DNA from: Anderseniella sp. Alg231-50
GTDB lineage: Bacteria > Pseudomonadota > Alphaproteobacteria > Rhizobiales > Aestuariivirgaceae
DNA length: 64,000 bases
Assembly: GCF_900149695.1 (NCBI RefSeq)
Contig: NZ_LT703004.1
Coordinates: forward strand, 496,001 to 560,000
Direction: 5' to 3'
The notes beneath the pieces are model-generated. The model made no database searches. It was not told the origin of the DNA and saw only the letters and a list, made by a program, of their open reading frames with translations. Below are positions 1-9,252 of the stretch, one piece after another. Made by a program: the position numbers and the translations under genes. The stretch's first letter is position 1. The number at the start of each line of letters is the position of its first letter.

Positions 1-1
1 T

Positions 2-694
2 TCCCTGTTTCCCGGCCTGGGGCTTGATGGCGGATTTGCCGATTATTTCATTACCAATGAGCGTGCCCTGATCAAGCTCAACCCCAATGTGACCCCGCTG
101 GAAGTCGCGCCCATGGCCGATGCCGGCATTACTGCATACCGGGCAGCGAGGCGTGCGGCCGCCCTGCTGCGGCCGGGGGCTTACTGCGTCATGGTCGGTA
201 TTGGCGGGCTTGGCCACATAGCACTGCAATCCCTGCAGGCAATCTCCGGCTGCAGGACGATTGCCGTGGACCGTGAACCGGCCGCGCAGGCTCTGGCCAA
301 GGAACTCGGCGCAGACTTTGTGCTGGACGGCGGACCGGACGTTGTCGAACAGGTTCACGAAATCACCGGTGGCGGGGCGCAGGTTGTCCTGGATTTTGTC
401 GGCGAGCTTGGCGTCGAAAATGTCTGCTGGAAAATGATGTGCCAGGGCGGGCAGATGTTCGTCATTGGCTATGGCGGCGCCGTTGAAGTGCCAACGGTCG
501 ACCTTGTCGTGCAGGAAATAAACATCGGCGGCAGCCTTGTCGGCAACTTTACCGAGCTGGTTGAGCTGATGGAGCTGCATGCCGATGGCAAAGTGAGAAT
601 GCACTACACCGAGTACAAGCTGGATGACATAAATGTTGCGATTGATGACTTCAAAAACCGGCGGTTTGCCGGGCGCGGGGTGCTGGTGCCTTAA
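2..694 (+). CDS. Zinc-type alcohol dehydrogenase, C-terminal part (5' end outside window)
   Basis: This is the C-terminal 230 or so residues of a medium-chain NAD(P)-dependent alcohol dehydrogenase. The reading frame is open from base 2, so the gene starts upstream of the window. The visible part holds the Rossmann domain: a glycine-rich GIGGLG dinucleotide motif, then an acidic residue in AVDRE at the end of the next strand, which suggests NAD rather than NADP. The catalytic zinc ligands would lie in the missing N-terminal half. An AcoR-like sigma-54 activator lies 750 bases downstream, and such regulators often control alcohol or acetoin oxidation genes. That link is an inference. The substrate is unknown. 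Confidence 0.85.
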   Translation, partial: SLFPGLGLDGGFADYFITNERALIKLNPNVTPLEVAPMADAGITAYRAARRAAALLRPGAYCVMVGIGGLGHIALQSLQAISGCRTIAVDREPAAQALAKELGADFVLDGGPDVVEQVHEITGGGAQVVLDFVGELGVENVCWKMMCQGGQMFVIGYGGAVEVPTVDLVVQEINIGGSLVGNFTELVELMELHADGKVRMHYTEYKLDDINVAIDDFKNRRFAGRGVLVP

Positions 695-836
695 ATTTCA
701 GCATAAAAATGTCAAAAAATGATATAAAGTGCATAATATCAGCGTTGCATGGCAGGAACTGATCAGAATTGCGCCATTGGAAAACGTTGGATCGTGCCCA
801 GGTTTACCGCTCAGTCAGTAACGGGGAGGACCACAG

Positions 837-1313
837 TTGGTTACAATCATTTCGAAAAAGGATGGCCCGCGCCGCGAGCACGCTGATCCCAGACGACTTC
901 TGTCGGAAAACCACTCTACAATCAGGGCACTGGCAGATCACATTTCCGGCGGCGCCTATTCTGCAAACCAGCACAAGCCCGAACCTCCCAAGCCTGATGG
1001 GCTGGTGATCCATCATTTCGGTGCCGCCGCGGCACCGTCAGTAGACCATCCGCCTTATGTGCGCATCAGCCTTAACGGAAGAGTTGTCGTCGTTGATGGC
1101 GAGACCCACAAACAGCAGCATCATATTGGCGAGGTGCGCCGGTTCGAAGATCGCAATGAATTCTTCCTCGCTACCCGGGAGAACAATTTCTATTCGCCGC
1201 TGGAAGATGAAATCAGCAATTTGCTGAGTGACTTTGATCATCAGATCATTGACGGGGATTTTTCCGAAGACGATCTGGTTGAGAAAATCGGGCAGGCATT
1301 GGGGTTGAAATAA
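837..1313 (+). CDS. Hypothetical protein, 158 aa
   Basis: No family was recognised. The start is a TTG preceded six bases upstream by a strong GGGGAGGA ribosome site, which decides this start. The protein is soluble, with no signal peptide or membrane segment. A charged, disordered-looking N-terminus is followed by a compact domain from about residue 65, which begins with PYVRISLNGRVVVVDGE and ends in an acidic helical tail. It sits between an alcohol dehydrogenase and a sigma-54 activator, all on the same strand. The 134-base gap before the activator argues against tight coupling with it. Confidence 0.6.
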   Translation: MVTIISKKDGPRREHADPRRLLSENHSTIRALADHISGGAYSANQHKPEPPKPDGLVIHHFGAAAAPSVDHPPYVRISLNGRVVVVDGETHKQQHHIGEVRRFEDRNEFFLATRENNFYSPLEDEISNLLSDFDHQIIDGDFSEDDLVEKIGQALGLK

Positions 1314-1447
1314 CCCGTTGCACGGACCTGGCTGCAGTCAGGAGCGGACGGCTGCTGGAACTGTAAAGAAGGTTGTCATGAGTACCTCGGTAACAAAGAC
1401 AAGGGAACTGTCAGGCGCACGGCCAACGCTCGGAGATCGGCAAGCCC

Positions 1448-3520
1448 ATGATCAATAAGCCGACTATTCCCGACAACCCGGTGACATCCGACACCGAGGA
1501 AGCGCTGTCTCTGATAGCCGGAACCGGCAAGCTGAACTACAGCGAAAACCAGATCATGACCGCCTGGGAGTCGTTCCTGACGGACACCGACAAACAGGAC
1601 TGTCCGGGTGTGCGTTCCGTGGTGAAGGACTCATGGATGCGCTGCAAATCGGTTGGCATCGATGCCCGCGGCACCGGGGCTGTCGTGCGCAATGACGATG
1701 ACTACCTGCATCACTTGCATGAAAACAATCATGAACTGATCAAGGCCGCCGCAGACTCCATGTCGATCATGAAGAACCTGCTCGACTGTACGGCAGCGAT
1801 GATCATCCTGACGGACCGCGACGGCGTCATTCTCGAAAACTATGGAGACAATCGGGTCCTGGAAGCTGGCCGTGACATTCATCTGGAAGTCGGCGGGCGC
1901 TGGAATGAAGAAGTGGCCGGCACCAATGGTATCGGTACGGCGTTGCAGACCGGCAAGCCGATGCTGATCCATGCAGCGGAACATTACTGCCAGGACGTCA
2001 AAGGCTGGACATGCGCCGCAGCGCCGATATTCGACCCGTTTGACGGCAGTGTACTCGGGGTGGTCGATCTGTCCGGCCCGACAAAAATCTTCCAGCGTCA
2101 CAACATGACTGTGCCGGTAATCGCAGCGCGTCAGATTGAGCAGAACCTGTTTCAGCGTGGTGCGGGAGAACGCCTGCGGCTGATGGAGACATTTCTCGAC
2201 AACGCGCCAAGCCACAATCAGGAAGACGGATTGGTGCTTCTCGACCGTGCCGGCAAAGTGGTCTGCCACAAGAACATGTCCGCCTTGAATGTGTGTGGTT
2301 CAGTGCGCTCGGCAGTCAATGTGGGCGATGTCCTGTTTAAGCCACGGCCGAACATGACAGAGGCAGATGTCGCAGATTCGCTGACGCTCAGTGTCACGCC
2401 GCAGATCATCAGGCAGTTGCGGCTGAATGGTGCAATAGCCGGCACGGTCCTGGTCTACAAGAACCAGCGGGCGTCGACGGCCAGACTATCACCGGTGCTG
2501 CCCGGCAAACCGGACGGAAAACTGACGCCCATTGAAAAGACCGGTGTTCCATTGCCGGTCATCCTGGGAGAGTCTCCCGAGGTCAGACGGGTCATTGACC
2601 TGATTGACCGGGTTGCTGCCGGCAAGGGATCGGTTCTGATCGAAGGCGAGACCGGTGTCGGCAAGGAACTGTTCGGCCAGCTGTTTCATGCGCGCACTGC
2701 AGTATCGCCGAAGACACCCTTTGTAACGGTGAACTGCGGTGCCATCACCAAGGAACTGATTGCCAGTGAATTGTTCGGACATGTGCCCGGCGCTTTTACA
2801 GGCGCCCTGCGCGACGGCAAGCAGGGCAAGTTCGAGCAGGCGAGCGGTGGGGTGTTGTGCCTTGATGAAATCGGCGAACTGCCGCTGGACATACAACCGT
2901 TCCTGCTTAGGGCGCTTGAAGAAAATGTCATCTACAGAGTTGGGGACAACAAACCCCGCCGCGTTGATGTGCGGGTGGTAGCCCTGACCAATCGCGACCT
3001 CTTGCAGGAAGTCGAGGCAGGCCGGTTCCGCAGGGATTTGTACTATCGCGTCGGCGCCATCAAAATTGCTGTTCCCCCATTGCGAGAGCGTGGGGATGAC
3101 GCCGCTATCTTGCTGGATTATTTCAGGCACCAGATTGCAAAGGACCTGGATGAACCGCCGCTGGAGTTCTCAGAGCCTGCCATGGAGGTGCTGAATCGCT
3201 ATCGCTGGCCCGGCAATGTGCGCGAACTGCGCAATCTGGTCGAGAGCCTGCACCTGACATCGCCGGCCGGATTTGTCGATGCGTCTGATGTGTTGAATGC
3301 CGGCATTGCCGCTGGAGAACCGGATCGCCCGGGCGGCGTGGATTCACCTGACCCGTCACCTGGCGGCAGTGATCTGGCCTCAATGGAATGCCTGATGATC
3401 AAGGCTGCAATTGAATCCAATGGCGGCAACCTGACCCTTGCAGCCAAACAGGTCGGCATTGCCCGCAGCACGCTGTACCGCAAGATGCAACAGTTCGATC
3501 TCAAGAAGAGCTACAACTGA
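1448..3520 (+). CDS. AcoR-like sigma-54-dependent transcriptional activator
   Basis: A 690-residue enhancer-binding protein that would activate sigma-54 RNA polymerase. The order is an N-terminal GAF-type sensory region (about residues 60-235), a linker, the AAA+ domain with Walker A GETGVGKE at 400-407, the sigma-54-contacting GAFTGA loop at 448-453 and Walker B around 467-479, and a Fis-type helix-turn-helix at about 646-682. This is the architecture of AcoR, the activator of acetoin catabolism. No receiver domain is present, so it probably senses a small molecule directly. The nearby alcohol dehydrogenase is a plausible target, although no convincing sigma-54 promoter was found in the flanking gaps inside the window. 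Confidence 0.88.
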   Translation: MINKPTIPDNPVTSDTEEALSLIAGTGKLNYSENQIMTAWESFLTDTDKQDCPGVRSVVKDSWMRCKSVGIDARGTGAVVRNDDDYLHHLHENNHELIKAAADSMSIMKNLLDCTAAMIILTDRDGVILENYGDNRVLEAGRDIHLEVGGRWNEEVAGTNGIGTALQTGKPMLIHAAEHYCQDVKGWTCAAAPIFDPFDGSVLGVVDLSGPTKIFQRHNMTVPVIAARQIEQNLFQRGAGERLRLMETFLDNAPSHNQEDGLVLLDRAGKVVCHKNMSALNVCGSVRSAVNVGDVLFKPRPNMTEADVADSLTLSVTPQIIRQLRLNGAIAGTVLVYKNQRASTARLSPVLPGKPDGKLTPIEKTGVPLPVILGESPEVRRVIDLIDRVAAGKGSVLIEGETGVGKELFGQLFHARTAVSPKTPFVTVNCGAITKELIASELFGHVPGAFTGALRDGKQGKFEQASGGVLCLDEIGELPLDIQPFLLRALEENVIYRVGDNKPRRVDVRVVALTNRDLLQEVEAGRFRRDLYYRVGAIKIAVPPLRERGDDAAILLDYFRHQIAKDLDEPPLEFSEPAMEVLNRYRWPGNVRELRNLVESLHLTSPAGFVDASDVLNAGIAAGEPDRPGGVDSPDPSPGGSDLASMECLMIKAAIESNGGNLTLAAKQVGIARSTLYRKMQQFDLKKSYN

Positions 3521-3569
3521 ACCGCCCGACCTCCTGCTCGCCGCCGGACCGACACGACAGGAAAGCGAC

Positions 3570-3600
3570 GGGCCGCCCGGTCACGAGGAACGGGCGGCCC
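3570..3600. terminator. GC-rich hairpin between convergent genes
   Basis: Perfect 10-base arms GGGCCGCCCG and CGGGCGGCCC are separated by 11 bases. The hairpin lies between the stops of the convergent AcoR-like and sulfide dehydrogenase genes. There is no T run on either side, so it may be a bidirectional barrier or a weak terminator rather than a classical intrinsic one. Confidence 0.6.
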
Positions 3601-3638
3601 GGCATTTAACGGTCAACAATCACCAACCGGTGCAAGGG

Positions 3639-4913
3639 CTAGCTGAACATGTCCGCTGATATGGCAGTGTACCAGGATTCAGATTCTTCGTAGGTCGCCT
3701 TGCGCAGCGCCTCGTCTTCGCCGGTCTTGGAAATGAACTTGTCGGCGACTTCAATCTTCTCCGCTCCGGCCTTGTAGTTGGCCCCGACCTTCACGCCGTC
3801 ATTGGCGTCAATCAGGCTCCAGCAGGTGTTTGCAAAACGCGGATCAAACACCTTGGAACCGGTCAGAGCGCCGCGGATTGCCATGGCCGCTACCTTGGCC
3901 TGGCTGTTTGCGGAGAAGCCTGACTTCGGCATTGCCGATGCGACGGATGCATCGCCCAGCACATGAATGTTCTCATCCGCCTTGGTTTGCATGGTTGACG
4001 GCACAATCGGGCACCAGTCACCATCGGTTATGCCTGCACGGTCGCAAATTGCGCCAGCCTTTTGAGCCGGCACGACCGAGGCCGCATCAGCCTTGAAGGT
4101 GTCAATATCGGTTTCGATTTCCATCGTATCCATATTGATGTTCTTCACACCGCCGGAAACCGAAGCGGGAATCCATTCGATCATATCGGGGTAGTGCTTC
4201 TGCCAACCTTCCTCAAACAGGCCCTGCTTGGAGAATTTCTCCTTCGGATCCAGAACGATAATTTTTGCAGTCGGATTTTTCTTCGACAACACATGCGCAA
4301 TCATCGAGATGCGCTCGTACGGCCCGGGCGGGCAACGGAACGGGTTGGGTGGCGGCACCATGACGAAGGTACCGCCTTCGCGCATGTTTTCAACCTGCGA
4401 TTTCAGCAACGCCACCTGGGTTCCGGACTTCCAGGCATGCGGCATGGTATCCTGTCCGTCTATCGAGTAACCGGGAACGGAGTCATATTTCATGTCGATG
4501 CCGGGCGAAACCACAAGCCGGTCATAGGCCACCTTTGCGCCGGAGCCCAGTTCCACCGTCTTCGCAGAACCATCGACGGAAACCGCCCAGTCATGAATGA
4601 CGTTTACGCCGTGACCGGAAGCCAGTCCGTCATAGGTGTGACCAATGGAGTCATAGTCACGCAAACCACCCAGATACAGGTTGGAAAAGAAACAGGTGTA
4701 GTACTTCCTTGTCGGCTCAATCAGCGTAACGTCAATTGCGCCTTTGGAGTCCTTGGCAATGTAACGCGCAGCGGTCGCACCACCGGCCCCTCCTCCAATC
4801 ACAACAACGCGGGGTTTTTTGCCCTGGGCATAAGCCGGCAAACTCAAACCGGCGGACACAGCACCCACTCCAAGCAGACCGGTGGTAAATTTTCGTCTGT
4901 CTACGATAGCCAT
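3639..4913 (-). CDS. fccB: Flavocytochrome c sulfide dehydrogenase, flavoprotein subunit
   Basis: Periplasmic FAD subunit that oxidises sulfide and passes electrons to a cytochrome c partner. A twin-arginine signal (RRKFTTG near the N-terminus, followed by a hydrophobic stretch ending in AYAQG) shows folded export by Tat. The FAD-binding GGGAGG motif follows. A Cys in the YYTCFFSNLYLGG segment sits where the family links FAD covalently, and a second Cys in FRCPPGPYER matches one partner of the family's redox disulfide. The start at 4913 is preferred because GGGAGG lies six bases upstream; the ATG two codons earlier abuts that site. A monohaem cytochrome gene lies just upstream. SoxF is an alternative name; no other sox genes are in the window. 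Confidence 0.9.
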   Translation of the reverse strand: MAIVDRRKFTTGLLGVGAVSAGLSLPAYAQGKKPRVVVIGGGAGGATAARYIAKDSKGAIDVTLIEPTRKYYTCFFSNLYLGGLRDYDSIGHTYDGLASGHGVNVIHDWAVSVDGSAKTVELGSGAKVAYDRLVVSPGIDMKYDSVPGYSIDGQDTMPHAWKSGTQVALLKSQVENMREGGTFVMVPPPNPFRCPPGPYERISMIAHVLSKKNPTAKIIVLDPKEKFSKQGLFEEGWQKHYPDMIEWIPASVSGGVKNINMDTMEIETDIDTFKADAASVVPAQKAGAICDRAGITDGDWCPIVPSTMQTKADENIHVLGDASVASAMPKSGFSANSQAKVAAMAIRGALTGSKVFDPRFANTCWSLIDANDGVKVGANYKAGAEKIEVADKFISKTGEDEALRKATYEESESWYTAISADMFS

Positions 4914-4957
4914 TTTCATCCTCCCAGATTTCCTGATTGTTGATTTGACCTGCGCTC

Positions 4958-5257
4958 CTAGTCAGGAGCTTTGAGCGCTGAAAAATAAGCAGCCAGTGCT
5001 GCAATGTCTTCATCAGACAGCCGCATGGCGACAGTTTGCATCGTTGGATTGTTGAGTTGCTTGGATCGATAGAGCTTCATCAGTGCGATGAAACCATCCT
5101 CATTCATGCCGGCGATTGCGGGTATCGTCCCGGTGACGGAAGACTGATGGCACGTCACGCATTCGGACGAAAGGTATTGCCCATATTCGGGGTCACCCTC
5201 CGCGAATGCTGCCCCCATCATGCTGATACAACTGACGGCCGCAGACGCAATGCGCAT
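4958..5257 (-). CDS. Monohaem cytochrome c subunit of sulfide dehydrogenase
   Basis: A secreted class I c-type cytochrome of 99 residues with an N-terminal signal peptide ending near AFAEG and one haem site, CVTCH. A Met in the segment after the haem site could be the sixth ligand. It lies 44 bases upstream of the flavoprotein gene on the same strand, as fccA/soxE pairs do, and probably accepts electrons from that subunit. The start at 5257 is chosen because GGTGGG lies just upstream; an in-frame ATG five codons earlier overlaps that site. Its single haem makes it SoxE-like or a reduced version of dihaem FccA. Confidence 0.85.
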   Translation of the reverse strand: MRIASAAVSCISMMGAAFAEGDPEYGQYLSSECVTCHQSSVTGTIPAIAGMNEDGFIALMKLYRSKQLNNPTMQTVAMRLSDEDIAALAAYFSALKAPD

Positions 5258-5549
5258 AAATTCACCCACCATACATATTCATATTTATCTATGTGACAGT
5301 GTGGCAAAACTTCTGTCACGTCAAGTCTCAGGGATTTCTGACCAGGCTCCAGGATAAACGTACCTGCAGCGGTGGTCCGGCATATTTCAACAGAGGCCAC
5401 AGCTATGTCGGCACAAAGGTTACGCGTGAATGATCTGAATGACAACGCAGGTCCCAAACAGACAGGCGGTGTTGACACCACAGCGGAAATCCACTTGAAA
5501 ACAATCGGATCGACGCTCGGTACACATGTCTCAACAGGGAGCCTCAACA

Positions 5550-6722
5550 ATGGACTGGCGAACAAAGCTGTTAAATCCCGCGCCGCGCGCACGACGGGAT
5601 TACAAATCCCTCGCCACGCCCGTCTACCGGGGCTCCACGGTCGTGTTCGATAATCAGGGCGCGGTGTCCGATGACTGGCAACAGGCCGAGAACGGCTATA
5701 CCTATGGCTTGTACGGCACGCCGACCACCCTGGAACTTGCCGCGCGAATTGCCGATCTGGAAAACGCACGCCACACTTTCATTGTCCCCGGCGGACAGGC
5801 CGCGATTGCGCTTGTCTACCTGGCGTTCTGCAAGGCAGGCAGCCACGCGTTAATTCCGGTATCGGCATATGGTCCCAACCGCGAAATGGCAGACGGCCTG
5901 CTGCGCGGATTTGGGGTCACGGTCGAACCCTATGACCCGCTGATCGGCGGCGGAATAAGAGACCTGATAAAGGACAATACAACGCTGATCTGGTGCGAAA
6001 GCCCGGGATCGGTGACCATGGAGGTCCAGGACATCCCGACCATTGTCGAAGCCGCGCATGAAAGCGGTGTTGCGGTCGCGCTGGATAACACCTATGCCGC
6101 CGGCGTGCTGTTTGACGCGTTTGCCCATGGCGTGGACGTCAGCATGCAGGCGCTTACAAAATATGTCGGCGGCCACAGCGATATACTTCTCGGCTCGGTC
6201 TCGGTACGTGATGAGGCGGCCTACCAGACGTTGGGGCCCATCTACCGGCAACTGGGCCTGGCGGTTTCTCCCGATGACTGCAGCCTCGCCCTGCGTGGGC
6301 TGCAGACACTGGCCGTGCGGCTTGATCAGCTGGAGAAATCAACACTTACCGTTGCCAACTGGCTGGCTGAACACCCGAGCATTGAGACAGTTTTTCATCC
6401 AGCGCTTGCCTCCTGTCCCGGTCACGACAGCTGGAAAAGGGACTTCACCGGCTCTGCCAGCGTCTTCTCTTTCATGTTCAAGGACGATGTATCGCCTGCC
6501 CAGGTTGAAGCGATTATCAACAGCCTGAAAATATTCAGGATCGGCCTAAGTTGGGGCGGCGTGACCAGCCTGGCAGTCGTCTATCCGGATCTCGACAGGC
6601 CCGGCAAGGATTATGGCGGCCGGTTGGTGCGGCTGAATGTGGGGTTGGAACAGGAATCAGATTTGATCGGTGATCTGCAGGACGCGATCACGGATGTCCT
6701 GGACCAGACAGGCGCCAACTAA
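5550..6722 (+). CDS. metC: Cystathionine beta-lyase / trans-sulfuration PLP enzyme
   Basis: A Cys/Met metabolism PLP-dependent enzyme of 390 residues, the usual length. The PLP lysine is in QALTKYVGGHSD, and the cofactor-binding YTYGLYGTPT and PGGQAAI segments are present. The expected reaction is cleavage of cystathionine to homocysteine, ammonia and pyruvate; other gamma-family activities cannot be excluded by eye. The start at 5550 has AGGGAG about eight bases upstream and is preferred over an in-frame ATG at 5526. Its last bases overlap the end of the convergent LysR gene by four bases, so the two share a tail-to-tail junction. Confidence 0.85.
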   Translation: MDWRTKLLNPAPRARRDYKSLATPVYRGSTVVFDNQGAVSDDWQQAENGYTYGLYGTPTTLELAARIADLENARHTFIVPGGQAAIALVYLAFCKAGSHALIPVSAYGPNREMADGLLRGFGVTVEPYDPLIGGGIRDLIKDNTTLIWCESPGSVTMEVQDIPTIVEAAHESGVAVALDNTYAAGVLFDAFAHGVDVSMQALTKYVGGHSDILLGSVSVRDEAAYQTLGPIYRQLGLAVSPDDCSLALRGLQTLAVRLDQLEKSTLTVANWLAEHPSIETVFHPALASCPGHDSWKRDFTGSASVFSFMFKDDVSPAQVEAIINSLKIFRIGLSWGGVTSLAVVYPDLDRPGKDYGGRLVRLNVGLEQESDLIGDLQDAITDVLDQTGAN

Positions 6723-7609
6723 AGGCTTTCCAGTTCTCCGGCCAGGAAATCGAAAACAAGCCGCACGCGCCGGCTGGTATTGAGTTCCCGGTGCGCCACA
6801 AGCCAGACCTCGATCTCGAACGCCGGAAGCCACGGTGCCGCCAATCGTACACCGGGTTCTGCGTCACCGACCTGTGAAATCATCACACCGATACCGATGC
6901 CCTGCTTGACCATCTGCCACTGGACGATGTGATTGTTGCATATGACGGGGAAGTTTTGCGACGTCACTTTCAAACCCAGCTGGTTCAACCCGTCAATATA
7001 CTGCTGCTGTTGTTCAAACCCCATGAACTCGCCCTGCAACAGTTCCTCGCTGGTTTGCGGATTCCCGATCCGCTCAAGATAGTTTTCAGAGGCATACAGG
7101 CTGGCCGTGTTGCTGCGCAGCATGCGCGCAATCAGGTCCGGATCGGTCGGCCTGCCGGAGCGAATGGCGATGTCGGCTTCACGGCGCCGCAGGTCACTTA
7201 CATTGTTGGTTGCAACGACCTCTACCGTGATGCCCGGCTCAGCCGCACGCAACTTCGCCACGATCGGCGGAAGAATATATGCTGCTGCGACCTCGGTTGC
7301 GGTTATGCATACCGGGCCTTCCACCTGCTGCGACTGGCCCGAGGCGGTCAGGGAGACACGGCCTGCGGCCTCGCCCATGACCCGGACATGCTCGACCAGT
7401 TCGAGACCGCTGGTGGTCAGCTTCAGGCCGTTGCCAATCCGCTCGAAGAGCAGGACCCCGACTTCCTCCTCGAATGCCCTGACCTGCCGGCCCAGCGTCG
7501 GTTGCGCCATGCCCAGTGCCCTGGCTGCAGCCGAAAGCGATCCTTCTTCAGCGGTTACCAGGAACGCGCGTGCGCGGTTCCAGTCGAATTTTACAGAACG
7601 CCAATCCAT
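6719..7609 (-). CDS. LysR-family transcriptional regulator
   Basis: A 296-residue LysR regulator with the N-terminal winged helix-turn-helix (AAEEGSLSAAARALGMAQPTLGRQVRAFEEEVG) and a C-terminal periplasmic-binding-protein-like effector domain. The proteobacterial form beginning MDW(R)xVxFDWNRARAF is common. It is transcribed away from a methyltransferase gene, and the gap between them holds two ATTCGAATTT copies that could be its binding sites. An in-frame ATG four codons upstream is possible. The effector is unknown. Confidence 0.85.
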   Translation of the reverse strand: MDWRSVKFDWNRARAFLVTAEEGSLSAAARALGMAQPTLGRQVRAFEEEVGVLLFERIGNGLKLTTSGLELVEHVRVMGEAAGRVSLTASGQSQQVEGPVCITATEVAAAYILPPIVAKLRAAEPGITVEVVATNNVSDLRRREADIAIRSGRPTDPDLIARMLRSNTASLYASENYLERIGNPQTSEELLQGEFMGFEQQQQYIDGLNQLGLKVTSQNFPVICNNHIVQWQMVKQGIGIGVMISQVGDAEPGVRLAAPWLPAFEIEVWLVAHRELNTSRRVRLVFDFLAGELESL

Positions 7610-7628
7610 GCAATTTCGCATATAGCAT

Positions 7629-7660
7629 ATTCGAATTTAGTCAATTCACCATTCGAATTT
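7629..7660. promoter_or_regulatory. Tandem ATTCGAATTT boxes, candidate LysR operator
   Basis: Two identical copies of ATTCGAATTT begin at 7629 and 7651. They are 22 bases apart, two helical turns, so they face the same side of the DNA. Each contains the 8-base palindrome ATTCGAAT. They lie just upstream of the LysR start, in the gap shared with the divergent methyltransferase gene, which fits autoregulation and divergent control. The assignment to this LysR protein is inferred from position only. Confidence 0.5.
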
Positions 7661-7766
7661 GCAGAGCTACTTAGATACCCAACATCGCGCCGTCTCCGAT
7701 CCGGTTAGTAGTGGGCAAACCGGAGCCGACACGGGAAAATCATTATCTGAGTTTAGGAACTGCACC

Positions 7767-8420
7767 ATGACCTCAACGGATTACACACCTGCCATGACAC
7801 CACCATCTTCGCGTTTCTGGGATAAAATCGCCGACCGCTATGCGCGGCAACCGGTCAAGGATGAAGCGGCTTATCAGAAAAAGCTGCAGATCACGCAAGA
7901 CTACCTGCGACCGGACATGACGCTGCTGGAGTTTGGTTGCGGCACGGGCACCACCGCGCTTAAACATGCACCGCTGGTCGACCGTATCCTGGCAATCGAC
8001 ATATCTGCGAGGATGCTGGAGATTGCTGAACAAAAGGCCCAGGCAGCCGGTATACGCAATGTCGCGTTCGCCCGCGCCGCCATCGACGACTTCACTGCGC
8101 CTGACAGCAGCTTCGACATGGTGCTGGGCCTGAGCATCCTTCACCTGCTGGCTGACCGGGACCTGGCCATCGCCAAGGTTCACAAGATGCTGAAACCCGG
8201 CGGTGTCTTTGTGTCCAGCACCGTCTGCCTCGGCAATACGATGAGTTTCTTCAAACTGATCGGCCCGCTGGGACACGCGCTTGGCGTATTGCCGCTGCTG
8301 CGGGTATTCACGACACAGGAACTGGTCGCCAGCATCAGGAACCAGGGCTTCGTCATTGAGCAGGAGTGGACCCCGGGCAAGGGCACGAGCGTATTTGTCG
8401 TGGCCAGAAAACCGGTTTGA
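7767..8420 (+). CDS. Class I SAM-dependent methyltransferase
   Basis: A 217-residue Rossmann-fold methyltransferase of the Methyltransf_11/25 type. Motif I is LLEFGCGTGTTAL, followed by an acidic motif II in ILAIDISARML and the post-motif SILHLL. The start at 7767 has an AGGA site about ten bases upstream; the frame is open further upstream to 7659 but without family similarity. It is followed at 55 bases by a second, unrelated-looking methyltransferase on the same strand, and it diverges from a LysR gene. The substrate is unknown. Confidence 0.82.
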   Translation: MTSTDYTPAMTPPSSRFWDKIADRYARQPVKDEAAYQKKLQITQDYLRPDMTLLEFGCGTGTTALKHAPLVDRILAIDISARMLEIAEQKAQAAGIRNVAFARAAIDDFTAPDSSFDMVLGLSILHLLADRDLAIAKVHKMLKPGGVFVSSTVCLGNTMSFFKLIGPLGHALGVLPLLRVFTTQELVASIRNQGFVIEQEWTPGKGTSVFVVARKPV

Positions 8421-8475
8421 AACAAGTACTCGTTGCCGGACACCATAATCATCCCAAGACGCCAGCAGGCCGCTC

Positions 8476-9252
8476 ATGCTCACCCCTACCCGTTCCACCT
8501 CGTCCAGCGCACCTGCAGGCGGCGATACCGACAACGGCGGCAGAATACCTGTATTCGCCCGCCGGCTCGGGTCCTGGCACCTGTCGCTGCAGCGCCAGCC
8601 CTATGACGCAGCCAACCTTGTCGCCAACTACGATCTCGCCGCTGCCGGGTGGCACAAGATAATCGACCGGCTGGACTATATGCCCGCCTACCGAGCCCTG
8701 CTCAAACAGGCGCTTGCACATTGGCCGGCAGCTCGATCATCGCAGCATTTGAGGGCGCTGGACTGTGGAACCGGGACAGGTGCCCTGTCGGAAGCCCTGG
8801 CGGGGGCATGCGCCGTGCCCGTGGAAATTGATGCGGTCGACATCTCCCCTGTCATGCTCAGCAAAGCCGGTGAAAGACTGCGAAAAATCGGCCTTAACGT
8901 GGCACTGCGCCAGGCTGACGTCCAACGGCTTCCCTACGCCAACAACAGTTTCGACATTGTCATGGCCGGGCACATTCTGGAGCACCTTCCAGATCCGGTT
9001 GCAGCCCTGAGCGAGATGGTCCGCGTTGCCCGTCCAGGCGGCCTGGTTTTTGCCTGCATCACGCGCCGTACCCTGCCAGGCTTGTGGATCCACTTTCTGT
9101 GGAGAACTCACATGGTCTCGCCCGCTGACGCTGAAAACTGGCTTCATCGTGCCGCTCTTCAGGATGTGACAAGCGTATCGCCAAATTGCCGGGGTCTGTT
9201 CCGGCAACTGAGCCTTGCGTGTTGTGGCGTCAAGCCGGACAACCAGTGTTGA
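8476..9252 (+). CDS. Class I SAM-dependent methyltransferase (UbiE-like)
   Basis: A 258-residue protein with motif I ALDCGTGTG, acidic motif II VDISPVML, and the HILEHLPDPVAALSEMVRVARPGG segment typical of UbiE/COQ5-like methyltransferases. The N-terminal 30 residues are Ser/Thr/Gly-rich and probably disordered. It may form an operon with the preceding methyltransferase. Two different methyltransferases side by side suggest successive modification of one metabolite, but nothing in the sequence identifies it. The following 235 bases to the next gene hold nothing recognisable. Confidence 0.78.
   Translation: MLTPTRSTSSSAPAGGDTDNGGRIPVFARRLGSWHLSLQRQPYDAANLVANYDLAAAGWHKIIDRLDYMPAYRALLKQALAHWPAARSSQHLRALDCGTGTGALSEALAGACAVPVEIDAVDISPVMLSKAGERLRKIGLNVALRQADVQRLPYANNSFDIVMAGHILEHLPDPVAALSEMVRVARPGGLVFACITRRTLPGLWIHFLWRTHMVSPADAENWLHRAALQDVTSVSPNCRGLFRQLSLACCGVKPDNQC

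Noticed and set aside
1314-1447. Sigma-54 promoter near the AcoR-like activator
   Set aside because: GG and GC elements with the required ten-base spacing could not be found here or in 695-836.
4062-4943. 293-codon frame antisense to fccB
   Set aside because: Composition is not protein-like, and the opposite strand encodes an unmistakable flavoprotein.
5372-5653. 93-codon frame overlapping the start of metC
   Set aside because: Its second half is the metC coding sequence read out of frame, and metC has the better ribosome site.
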